From CAZKNF01 sp964554105 (GTDB lineage: Bacteria > Bacteroidota > Rhodothermia > Rhodothermales > VXPQ01), in assembly GCA_964554105.1 (NCBI GenBank), contig CAZKNF010000062.1, positions 1-20,230 of the forward strand: a stretch of DNA of 20,230 bases, given 5' to 3'. This document shows positions 1-6,486 of this stretch, one piece after another (positions within the stretch are counted from its first letter, which is position 1; every line of letters begins with the position of its first letter). The translations under genes and the position numbers were made by a program. The notes below the pieces were generated by a model. It saw nothing but the letters and a program-made list of their open reading frames with translations, had not been told where the DNA came from and searched no databases.

Positions 1-21
1 GGGAGAAGAATAGAAGATCAT
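1..21 (-). CDS. Possible start of a third gene in the sigma operon (runs off the window)
   Basis: On the minus strand the stop codon of the anti-sigma gene overlaps an ATG in the arrangement ATGA (18-21), the same overlap that joins the sigma and anti-sigma genes. The seven codons visible read MIFYSSP and stay open to the edge. This is only a position-based suggestion of a coupled downstream gene; seven codons carry no family information, and the ATG may be chance. Confidence 0.28.
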
Positions 22-314
22 TCCGCGTGTGAGGGGCCTTCCTCTTCGTCCCAATGTTTCCTCAGAAAATCGAGGGTCATCTCGACGAGAGCCTCGGGCG
101 GCTCCGGATCGAGAGATGCCGCTTCCTGTGTGAGCTGGATTGTGGCACGGTACTGATTCAAGTATGTACTGCAGACGCTGCACCGCTCGACGTGCTTGTC
201 GAAGCGTTCTCGAAGCTGCTCGGGAACGTCGCCGTCCAGGTATGCCACAAGGAATTCGTTCACGTCCTGGCACGAAAGCATCATGCGCCGGCGTATGCGT
301 CGTAAAATACTCAT
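18..314 (-). CDS. Zinc-finger anti-sigma factor (zf-HC2 type), soluble
   Basis: A 98-residue protein with the anti-sigma zinc-finger signature: C15, then H41-x3-C45-x2-C48 in KHVERCSVCSTY, inside the helical segment typical of ZAS domains. In this family the domain binds the cognate ECF sigma factor and keeps it from core RNA polymerase. No membrane segment is present, so it should be cytoplasmic, and the zinc site suggests a redox or metal-responsive switch (inference). The ATG overlaps the sigma stop codon by 4 bp (ATGA, 311-314), which implies translational coupling and supports this start. M11 and M12 are alternative starts that would remove a very basic N-terminus (RRIRRR) and leave all zinc ligands intact. 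Confidence 0.85.
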   Translation of the reverse strand: MSILRRIRRRMMLSCQDVNEFLVAYLDGDVPEQLRERFDKHVERCSVCSTYLNQYRATIQLTQEAASLDPEPPEALVEMTLDFLRKHWDEEEGPSHAE

Positions 315-919
315 TGTGAAGGCTTGAAATAAGGTTCTAATAAGGCACGCAGCGCCTGGCGAGCTCGATGTAAGCGAACGCGAACGGCCACGGACGTCAG
401 CTTGAGGACCTCGGCCGCCTCGGCCGTAGAAAACTCCTGAATATCGCGCAGTTCAATGACGGCGCGGTAGTGCTCGGGGAGTTGTGAGATGGCCTCATGC
501 ACGATGTCGTGCCGCTCGGATTTTGAGGCGACCTCGTCGGGTTGCCACGGTTCGAAAGACCCCGTGTATCGCCCCCAAGCAAACGAGGGCTGGAGTTTTT
601 CTATTTCATCTTCCTCGAGAAGACTGTGGCGGCGCTGCTTCCGAAACTGCGCGCGTGCCTGATTTATCCCGATTGAATACAGCCACGTCGTGAACTTAGA
701 ATTGCCGCGAAATGAGTCAAGGCTCTCGTATGCCTGCAGAAAGGTCTCCTGCATTATACTTCGCGCCTCATCTTCGTCCTTGACATATCTAAGCAACACT
801 CTGTACAGCCGCTCGCTCTCCTGTTTAACGATTTTCTCAAATTCCTTTTTATCCCCTGCCAATAGCAGTGGAATATCGATGTCTTCCTGCTTCACATTTG
901 TCGTGGTGACTAATGTCAC
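311..919 (-). CDS. ECF-family RNA polymerase sigma factor
   Basis: A 202-residue sigma-70 family protein of ECF type. Region 2 spans about residues 30-95 and contains the helix DEDEARSIMQETFLQAYESL and the -10 recognition segment FTTWLYSIGINQARAQFRK. A linker with several Trp/Pro residues follows (about 100-138). Region 4 spans about 141-193, with AISQLPEHYRAVIELRDIQ and the helix-turn-helix ending RLHRARQALR. It should direct RNA polymerase to stress-type promoters and be held by the zinc-finger anti-sigma factor encoded directly downstream with a 4-bp overlap. The start shown is GTG, which lies inside a palindrome (915-928) and has no Shine-Dalgarno sequence; a second in-frame GTG at 895 is possible. 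Family call is secure, exact start is not. Confidence 0.9.
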   Translation of the reverse strand: MTLVTTTNVKQEDIDIPLLLAGDKKEFEKIVKQESERLYRVLLRYVKDEDEARSIMQETFLQAYESLDSFRGNSKFTTWLYSIGINQARAQFRKQRRHSLLEEDEIEKLQPSFAWGRYTGSFEPWQPDEVASKSERHDIVHEAISQLPEHYRAVIELRDIQEFSTAEAAEVLKLTSVAVRVRLHRARQALRALLEPYFKPSQ

Positions 920-968
920 AATTGTGACTAGCGTTCCGAATCACAACGTTACGGCGTTGCTATCACAA
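905..968. promoter_or_regulatory. Cluster of TTGTGA/TCACAA half-sites with a 14-bp palindrome upstream of the ECF sigma gene
   Basis: Positions 915-928 form a perfect 14-bp palindrome, GTCACAATTGTGAC. A further inverted half-site GTGAC at 906-910 pairs with GTCAC at 915-919, so GGTGA-N6-TCACA (905-920) matches the CRP-type TGTGA-N6-TCACA layout in nine of ten positions. Additional TCACAA copies lie at 941-946 and 963-968. The cluster sits across and just upstream of the sigma start, where a repressor or a CRP/FNR-family regulator could act. The repeats are seen directly; the regulator is inference. Confidence 0.45.
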
Positions 969-980
969 GCTGTAAAATGT

Positions 981-996
981 CGCGGCAGATGCCGCG
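981..996 (-). terminator. Hairpin downstream of the DsrE-like gene, weak terminator candidate
   Basis: CGCGGCA (981-987) and TGCCGCG (990-996) form a 7-bp GC-rich stem around a two-base centre, 6 bases after the DsrE-like stop codon in the minus direction. The following bases read ACATTTTACA, so the T-tract is short. It could end the DsrE transcript before the sigma operon, but it could also be a protein-binding dyad. Confidence 0.35.
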
Positions 997-1002
997 CGAA
1001 TG

Positions 1003-1359
1003 CTAAAATGTGATCACGTGATATCCCGCAACCACGAGGCGCCGAAGGCTGGGATGACCGTCATGCTCATCCAAGAGCGTGACGCCTTCGTCTTGAATAG
1101 ATTCCAGCGCTTCGTATGCATCGGCACAGTACTGGCAGGCTTCCGTTATCGTCTCCTTAACGTCGGAGTACAGGGCGTGATAACGATGGTTTTCGCGGGC
1201 CAGCTCTGCGATCCACAGCGTACCGGCACCGTCAAAAATGAGCTCGACTTCATCACCGGCCTCGTGAAACTCCCTGGCGGTTTCGAGCGCATTCATGACG
1301 CGGCCGAGATCACCCTTATTATCGGTCCCTGCGAGTACGACAATTCCAATCTTTGCCAT
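1003..1359 (-). CDS. DsrE/DsrF-like family protein
   Basis: A 118-residue protein with the compact alpha/beta layout of DsrE-like proteins: strand MAKIGIVVLAG, a helix with NALETAREFHEAGDEVEL, then IFDGAGTLWIAEL and a C-terminal EGVTLLDEHDG region. Two cysteines, C75 and C78 in EACQYCADAY, sit where members of this family often carry the reactive cysteine. Relatives act in sulfur transfer or as small oligomeric sulfur-relay subunits; this stand-alone version has no sulfur genes beside it here, so a specific role cannot be assigned. The start has no recognisable Shine-Dalgarno sequence but opens the first beta strand directly, as expected. It lies upstream of, and in the same direction as, the sigma operon, 83 bp away. 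Confidence 0.75.
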   Translation of the reverse strand: MAKIGIVVLAGTDNKGDLGRVMNALETAREFHEAGDEVELIFDGAGTLWIAELARENHRYHALYSDVKETITEACQYCADAYEALESIQDEGVTLLDEHDGHPSLRRLVVAGYHVITF

Positions 1360-1842
1360 GCCGATGTCGTTCTACTTGGTGAAACACGCGGTTAGCTTCG
1401 GATCTCGAGTGGGGTGGTGAGACCGCACCAGCCGGCGCGTCAAGCTTTCAGCCACAAGCCGTGCCGGCATTACATACGTATCGAAAGGATCCGTACCGTT
1501 ACAGATCAATACGCGCCGGGCCGCCAGGACGGCGTGCCATCGTAACCTGAGGGCAGATCCGCGCGTGCCTTCGCCGGCCGCCGCAATGTCGCCCTTTCCC
1601 ATATCGGTTCGATGGCGTCATCGAAAAGATATCGATCGATAGCGATCGCGATCGCGATACCAAAAAATAGAAATGACGGGAGACGGTGCGGCGTCCATTC
1701 ACGCCTCCGCTAGATCCCTGCGAAAAATGACAGAAAGGAATCGCGCAGTCCCGGACCACCCTAGCCAGCCGTACCACTGGCAGGCAGGTCGCCCGTACGA
1801 GAAATCACGAGATAGGTGAGTAGGCACGCCACCATAGACGTC
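1360..1842. other. Gene-poor intergenic stretch with nested palindromes
   Basis: No convincing gene is visible in these 483 bases; the open frames present have no recognisable domain. The notable content is a self-complementary run: ATCGATCGAT (1631-1640) followed by ATCGCGATCGCGAT (1645-1658), which contains two overlapping GCGATCGC octamers. A 26-codon minus-strand ORF (1698-1618) crosses this run and has GGAGG five bases before its ATG, but its third-position GC is low, so coding is doubtful. The stretch should also carry the promoter of the DsrE-like gene, which I cannot place. Confidence 0.5.
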
Positions 1843-2256
1843 CTACAATCCCAACTCGTCGCACTGTCGATCGGCCCAGTCTTCCGTGTCGGATTGCTCG
1901 GAGATGCCATCCGCGAACTCTTCCTCGGAAAGCACGCCGTCCTCGTTCTCGTCCCAGGCTACAAAGCTTACCGATGACTCGGTGAAGGCACCGCTTGCTT
2001 CGGCGCCGACGTCGAATTCTTTTTCAGTCAGTTCACCATCGCCGTCTGAATCCCATTCGTCGAAGAGGCCGGCACTGAGCTCCATTTCGCTTACGACGTC
2101 GTCTTCGTTCGTATCGAGCAGCGCGCATCCGCCAGCGGTAGCGCCGGCGGCCGCGCCGAGGCCCAGGAGCGTGCAACCGGACAGCGTCATGGTCAACACC
2201 AGTGGAATAACGAGCGTCAACACGAATGCGTTGCGAGGCGAGAAGTTGTGGGTCAT
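1843..2256 (-). CDS. EF-hand calcium-binding lipoprotein
   Basis: With the ATG at 2256 the protein has 137 residues: a hydrophobic signal segment ending in the lipobox LSGC with lipid-modified C28, then an Ala/Gly-rich spacer and three EF-hand-type loops. The loops begin at D48 (DTNEDDVVSEME), D69 (DSDGDGELTEKE) and D102 (DENEDGVLSEEE), each with acidic residues at the calcium-coordinating positions and the closing Glu. It is therefore likely a membrane-anchored periplasmic or surface calcium-binding protein; what it partners with is unknown. A longer reading from 2316 adds 20 residues before the signal peptide and is rejected because it would bury the signal sequence. The C-terminus contains one more Cys (RQCDELGL). 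Confidence 0.82.
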   Translation of the reverse strand: MTHNFSPRNAFVLTLVIPLVLTMTLSGCTLLGLGAAAGATAGGCALLDTNEDDVVSEMELSAGLFDEWDSDGDGELTEKEFDVGAEASGAFTESSVSFVAWDENEDGVLSEEEFADGISEQSDTEDWADRQCDELGL

Positions 2257-2869
2257 AGCCAGGTACTTGGTTAAGACATCAGGAATGCATGCTGCAGCGC
2301 TTATTCGTGCGCTCATGGCACGTCACACTGCGGTCGTCTATCCCAATTCCGCGGCTCTTCGGAGGTTTCGCCTCGATCACCGGCGCCCGCCTGTTCTTGC
2401 CGCCTTGCCCGAAGTACATGGTCTCTTTTCAGGAGGGAGTTAACAGGACGAGGATATCTGTAATAAATGTAATTCCAATAGGCACCGTGGCAGCTATCAA
2501 TCCTGTGCTACTCTACGTCTCCCGCTATTGTCTTCCTTGCTTTTGATACAAAATGCCGTACCGGAGTGGTTCTTCGGAAGAGCCGGGATGCAATTGAGCC
2601 TATCTACCTATATGGATCCGGTAGATCCGCTCTTGTATCTCCGTGGCCTCGGCTCCGTAATTAAAAGCGTCATCCTGCAAAGTGCGGGAACGCTGCAAAG
2701 TGACCCGGCACCCGGCCGCCAACCGGCACCTTACGCTGCCGCGGTTACAACAAGTCGCAACTACATCAATCATTGTCGCATCTGTGATAACGACCCTGCC
2801 GTCCGAGCCACTATACTTAAAGCGTACGAATGAGGACTACATTAGAGCGTCTGAACAGGAGGTCGAAGA
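2257..2869. other. Long intergenic stretch, no recognised gene
   Basis: The region between the EF-hand lipoprotein and the small ORF holds no frame with a recognisable domain or credible start. I see a direct repeat CTGCAAAGTG at 2675-2684 and 2693-2702 (18-bp period), two CCGGCACC copies just after it, and a possible -10 element TATACT at 2812-2817 about 53 bp before the small ORF, without a convincing -35. The promoter of the divergent lipoprotein gene should also be here. Confidence 0.45.
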
Positions 2870-2968
2870 ATGATTGCGGACACGATGAACCTACTCCGAT
2901 TCCGAATCTATGCGTGGTCACGCAACCGGCCCGTGCTCACCGTGTGGGATTTCTTCAACCTGTGGTGA
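2870..2968 (+). CDS. Small protein or leader peptide of 32 residues with a perfect ribosome binding site
   Basis: The sequence AGGAGGT (2857-2863) lies six bases before an ATG at 2870, which opens a 32-codon frame ending in TGA at 2966-2968. This is the best Shine-Dalgarno match in the window, where most starts have none. The peptide begins MIADTMNLLRFRIYAW and ends WDFFNLW: it has three Trp, four Phe and four Arg, and could be amphipathic or membrane-associating. Roughly 25 of 32 codons end in G or C, similar to the real genes here. A 6-bp hairpin follows four bases after the stop (2972-2987). No family is recognised. It could be a stand-alone small protein or a regulatory leader, although no plus-strand gene follows it; ggt is convergent. 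Confidence 0.5.
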   Translation: MIADTMNLLRFRIYAWSRNRPVLTVWDFFNLW

Positions 2969-2971
2969 GAC

Positions 2972-2987
2972 AGCACGGTGACGTGCT
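2972..2987. terminator. Short hairpin between the small ORF and ggt
   Basis: AGCACG (2972-2977) and CGTGCT (2982-2987) form a perfect 6-bp stem around GTGA, located between the convergent small ORF and ggt gene, 11 bases beyond the ggt stop. Neither strand has a T-run after it, so it is a weak candidate for a shared terminator. Confidence 0.3.
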
Positions 2988-2998
2988 AAACCGATACG

Positions 2999-4813
2999 CT
3001 AATAGCCGGCCGCATATCCGTCTTTGCGCATGTCGGAACCGCCGTAATAGACGTGATTTTCGGCGTCACGGATGATGGCCTGGTATCCGCCGAAGAAGTC
3101 GGTCGGCGCGATGCGATGGCCGCGATGCGCCAACTCGAGCTGCACGTCGGGATGGATTCCGCTCTCGAACGCCACTCTTCCGCCATCCACCATCAGAGAC
3201 CCCGTTGGCTGGCTGCTTCCCGAGTGGCTGAACCGCGCGGCATCGCCGGCCTCCTGCACGTTCATGCCGAAGTCGATGAGATTCAGCAGCACCTGCACGT
3301 GGCCCTGGGGCTGAAACGGACCTCCCATCACACCGAAACTCATAAACGGCTCACCATCCCGCATCACAAATCCCGGGATAATCGTGTGGAAAGGACGCTT
3401 GCCCGCCGCGTAGACGTTCGGATGGTCCGGATCGAGCGCGAACTGCGAACCGCGGCCCTGAAAGGCGAACCCGAGTCCGTCAGGGACCATGCCGCTTCCG
3501 AACTCCAGAAAATTGCTCTGGATTAGGGAGACCATGTTGCCTTCGGCATCGGCGACTGCGAGGTAGACGGTGTCGCCGTGGTCCAGCGCGCGCGTGTCGA
3601 TCCGATCCGCGGCCGTGGCCATGTCGATCCTCTCTCGCTGCTTCGCCGCATACTCCTTCGAGAGCAGCTGGTCGATCGGTATGTCCGCAAACTCGGGATC
3701 GGCGTAGTACTGCGCCCGATCTGCGAATGCCAGCTTCTTGGCCTCTATAAGCACATGCAGATAGTCGGCGCTGTTGTGGCCCATCTCGGCGAGATCATAT
3801 CCTTCTAAAATATTGAGGATCTGCAGCGCGGCGATGCCCTGACCATTCGGGGGCAGCTCGTAGACGTCGTATCCCCTGTAGTTCACCGAAACCGGGTCGA
3901 CCCACGTGCTGGTGTGTGCGGCAAAATCTTCTTTGCGGAGCGGAATGCCGGTTCGGCGCGCGTAGGCATCGATAACGTCGGCGATTTCTCCTTCATAGAA
4001 CGCCTCGGGCCCGCCGAGTGCGATCCGCTCGTAGGTGTCGGCCAGATCGGGATTGCGAAATATTTCTCCCTCGCGCGGCATGTGGCCATCGATGAGAAAG
4101 GTATCCTCGAGATTGTCGAATTCCACGATCTCCTCCTCGTTGGCCTTCATACGCTCGTAGGCAGTCTCCCACGAATACGCGACGACCTGCGTCGTGGGCA
4201 CGCCGTCTCGAGCATATCGGATCGAGGGCGCGAGGAGCGAATCCATCGACAGCTGCCCGAACCGTTCGTGCAGCTCGAACCAGCCGTCCACGGCGCCCGG
4301 GACGGAGATCGAGAGCGGTCCGTAGATCGGCATGTGCTCACGATCGCCGAGCCGCTGCCGAAGTTCGTCATACGAAAGCCCGCTCGCCGATCGGCCGCTG
4401 GCGTTCAGACCATGAAGCTGCTGTGACTCGGCATCCCACACGATCGCAAAAAGGTCTCCGCCGACGCCGCTGTTGTTCGCCTCCACGAGGCCGAGGATGC
4501 CGTTCGCGGCGATCGCGGCATCGACGGCGGATCCTCCCTGCTGTAGCACGTCGACCGCGACTTCCGTAGCGAGCGGATGGCTCGTCGCTGCCATGCCGTT
4601 CGTCGCCAGAACCGGACTCCGCGTCGCGAAGTTTGGACCGGTGAGCCGATCACCTTTCCCGGTCTGCGCGATGGACGGCATGGCGATTGCGATGGTGAGA
4701 CTGATTGTGAGGATGGGGCACGAAAGGATGCGAAGCAACGTAGTGAGGTGGTCTTGTTCCTGGTGCTGAACGAACGAGGCTACTACGATAAGAATAACAC
4801 GCGCGGGACGCAC
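2999..4813 (-). CDS. ggt: Gamma-glutamyltransferase (Ntn-hydrolase, exported)
   Basis: A 604-residue GGT precursor. The family cleaves glutathione and other gamma-glutamyl compounds in the periplasm after self-cleavage into two subunits. The large subunit begins with SHPLATEVAVDVLQQGGSAV and EANNSGVGGDLFAIVW, and has the substrate-contact arginine region NASGRSA. The likely autocleavage site and nucleophile is T415 in GDTVYLAVADAEGNMVS, giving a small subunit of about 190 residues that contains MGGPFQPQGHVQVLLNL, GMNVQEAGDAARF and FFGGYQAI. An N-terminal hydrophobic segment (about residues 26-50, ending IAMPSIAQ) is a signal peptide. The GTG at 4813 has no ribosome binding site and makes an unusual leader before the signal; an in-frame TTG at residue 26 would give a normal one. 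The gene is divergent from the mechanosensitive channel, 81 bp apart. Confidence 0.92.
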   Translation of the reverse strand: MRPARVILIVVASFVQHQEQDHLTTLLRILSCPILTISLTIAIAMPSIAQTGKGDRLTGPNFATRSPVLATNGMAATSHPLATEVAVDVLQQGGSAVDAAIAANGILGLVEANNSGVGGDLFAIVWDAESQQLHGLNASGRSASGLSYDELRQRLGDREHMPIYGPLSISVPGAVDGWFELHERFGQLSMDSLLAPSIRYARDGVPTTQVVAYSWETAYERMKANEEEIVEFDNLEDTFLIDGHMPREGEIFRNPDLADTYERIALGGPEAFYEGEIADVIDAYARRTGIPLRKEDFAAHTSTWVDPVSVNYRGYDVYELPPNGQGIAALQILNILEGYDLAEMGHNSADYLHVLIEAKKLAFADRAQYYADPEFADIPIDQLLSKEYAAKQRERIDMATAADRIDTRALDHGDTVYLAVADAEGNMVSLIQSNFLEFGSGMVPDGLGFAFQGRGSQFALDPDHPNVYAAGKRPFHTIIPGFVMRDGEPFMSFGVMGGPFQPQGHVQVLLNLIDFGMNVQEAGDAARFSHSGSSQPTGSLMVDGGRVAFESGIHPDVQLELAHRGHRIAPTDFFGGYQAIIRDAENHVYYGGSDMRKDGYAAGY

Positions 4814-4839
4814 GTTCCACTTTGAGGCCGAGCGTTCTT

Positions 4840-4860
4840 CGCAGCGGCAAGCCGGCTGCG
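4840..4860. promoter_or_regulatory. Inverted repeat in the ggt/channel divergent promoter region
   Basis: CGCAGC-GGC-AA-GCC-G-GCTGCG forms a 9-bp stem interrupted by one extra G, in the 81 bp shared by the two divergent genes. It could be an operator or a 5' untranslated hairpin. No -35/-10 pair can be assigned confidently on either strand. Confidence 0.3.
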
Positions 4861-4894
4861 TCGATCGTATTTTATCAGGGATGACAGCGACACG

Positions 4895-6244
4895 ATGACT
4901 GACGACAGAGGCATGAGCACACTACCATCCGGAGTACGCCCCGTTTTGTGCTTATTCCTGGTGCTTATGACGTGCCATATCACAGCATCGTCCGGATTCG
5001 CACAGGCGCTTCCTGACGCCGACTCGGAGCCACCGGAGCCGCAGGCGATCGAGTCCCTGCCAGACTCGCTGCTGGCGGGCCGTCTCCAGGCCATCTTCTC
5101 CAACGTCCCCGAGTTTACCGACGTGACGGCTGCCGTTACGGAAGGCGTCGTCAGGCTTCGCGGGAGCGTCGATCAGCCGGAGGATCGACGAGCTGCCGAG
5201 GATCTGACTTCGAGCCTCGAAGGCGTCGTCTACGTCGTGAATGACGTGGAGATATCCACCGACGTCGAGACGCGCGTAGCGCCGGCCTTCGCACAGGTGA
5301 GAGAGTACCTGAATGCCTTCGTATCCGAGCTTCCCGTCGTCGGCGTGGCGGTTCTCGTCCTGCTCCTCTTCCTTCTGGCAAGCATCTTCGTGGGCAGATG
5401 GAGCCGGCCGCCGACGTGGACCGGCGTGAATCCGCTGGTCTGGGGATTTCTGCGCCGCCTCATCCGGGGAATTTTCGTCCTCGTCGGCCTCGTGCTTGCC
5501 TTCGACATCCTCGGCATCACGAGCTTGATGGGCGCCGTGCTCGGCACTGCCGGTATTGTCGGACTGGCGCTCGGTTTCGCCTTTCAGGACATCGTCGAGA
5601 ATTACCTCGCAGGCATGCTGCTGAGTCTCCGGAGGCCGTTCTCGATCAACGATTACGTGGAGATCGGCGAATACGAAGGTCGCGTCGTGCGTTTGACGTC
5701 TCGCGAGCTCGTGATGATGACGCCGGAGGGAAATCACGTTCGCCTACCAAACGCACACGTCTTCAAGAATCCATTCACCAACTTTTCGATCAATCCCCGG
5801 CGCCTTTTTTCGTTTGATATCGGAATTGCGGTTCCGGAGGACCTGCAGAAGGCGATGTCCGTCGGAACCGGCGCACTCAATTCGATGACGGGCGTGCTGC
5901 ACGATCCGCGTCCCTTCGCGTACGTGATTGAAGTGGGAGAAGCGACGGTGACGGTGCGATACCACGGCTGGGTGGATCAGCTCGAGGCAGACTTTCTAAA
6001 GGTCCGCAGCGAAGCAATCAGACACGTCAAGGATGCGCTCGATCAGGCATCCATCGAACTACCGGAAGGCACCTATCGCGTGCTCCTGGAAGCCGCTTCA
6101 GAGCAGAAATCCGCCGCCGAGAGGGCTGAGCGGCCGGGGACCGGGAAGCAAGAGGAGGAAGTGGACATTCGTCCGGATGGAAAGCTCGACGAGCAGGTCC
6201 GCGAAGATCTGGAACGGTCGGACGATCAAAATCTGCTGGAATGA
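4895..6244 (+). CDS. MscS-family mechanosensitive channel with N-terminal periplasmic BON domain
   Basis: A 449-residue inner-membrane protein. Residues 1-37 form a signal peptide (LCLFLVLMTCHITA to GFAQA). A BON domain follows (about 57-122, with VTEGVVRLRGSV and VVYVVNDVEI), a module thought to contact membranes or lipids. Membrane segments lie at about 147-167, 187-207 and 210-245; the last is the pore helix typical of MscS, with GTAGIVGLALGFAFQDIVEN and LRRPFSINDYVEIG leading into the cytoplasmic beta domain (VRLTSRELVMMTPEG, LPNAHVFKNPFTNFS). The C-terminal tail (about 405-449) is charged and likely disordered. Such channels release solutes on osmotic downshock. M7 at 4913 is an alternative start. 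The reduced membrane core plus BON domain is less common than plain MscS. Confidence 0.92.
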   Translation: MTDDRGMSTLPSGVRPVLCLFLVLMTCHITASSGFAQALPDADSEPPEPQAIESLPDSLLAGRLQAIFSNVPEFTDVTAAVTEGVVRLRGSVDQPEDRRAAEDLTSSLEGVVYVVNDVEISTDVETRVAPAFAQVREYLNAFVSELPVVGVAVLVLLLFLLASIFVGRWSRPPTWTGVNPLVWGFLRRLIRGIFVLVGLVLAFDILGITSLMGAVLGTAGIVGLALGFAFQDIVENYLAGMLLSLRRPFSINDYVEIGEYEGRVVRLTSRELVMMTPEGNHVRLPNAHVFKNPFTNFSINPRRLFSFDIGIAVPEDLQKAMSVGTGALNSMTGVLHDPRPFAYVIEVGEATVTVRYHGWVDQLEADFLKVRSEAIRHVKDALDQASIELPEGTYRVLLEAASEQKSAAERAERPGTGKQEEEVDIRPDGKLDEQVREDLERSDDQNLLE

Positions 6245-6373
6245 TCCACCAAGATGGCATCCCAAAAAAATCAGCTCGTTCTGCTTATGTTCGCGGGCAG
6301 ACGTCCGATACGTTAATCACACCGGCAGGGTCGGCATTGTTAGTGCTACCAAATGAGTAACGGCCCGTCGGTT

Positions 6374-6431
6374 TAAGAGGATCTGCCACCATTGGGCCGG
6401 ACAGCCCGTAAGCTGTCCGGCCATCCTCTTA
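6374..6431. terminator. Bulged long hairpin between two convergent genes, probable bidirectional terminator
   Basis: The core is an 11-bp perfect stem, GGCCGGACAGC (6395-6405) with GCTGTCCGGCC (6412-6422), around CCGTAA. Outside it a second 9-bp stem forms between TAAGAGGAT (6374-6382) and ATCCTCTTA (6423-6431), with twelve unpaired bases on the left arm only. It lies between the convergent channel and beta-barrel genes. Neither side has a T-run, so termination would be factor-assisted or the structure may serve to stabilise mRNA ends. Confidence 0.55.
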
Positions 6432-6486
6432 TCCAGCTCATACATCTCCGGGCACACGCGAAAAGCGACGGCGGAAGACCGACGGA

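Noticed and set aside
1499..1777. 92-codon minus-strand frame in the DsrE/EF-hand gap
   Set aside because: Composition is unlike the neighbouring proteins, it crosses palindromic DNA, and no motif is visible.
2528..2833. 101-codon plus-strand frame before the small ORF
   Set aside because: No recognisable motif, no ribosome binding site and irregular codon use; kept as non-coding.
2999..4813. Asparaginase or isoaspartyl peptidase instead of gamma-glutamyltransferase
   Set aside because: Length, the GVGGDLF and MGGPFQPQGH blocks and the position of T415 fit the gamma-glutamyltransferase family.
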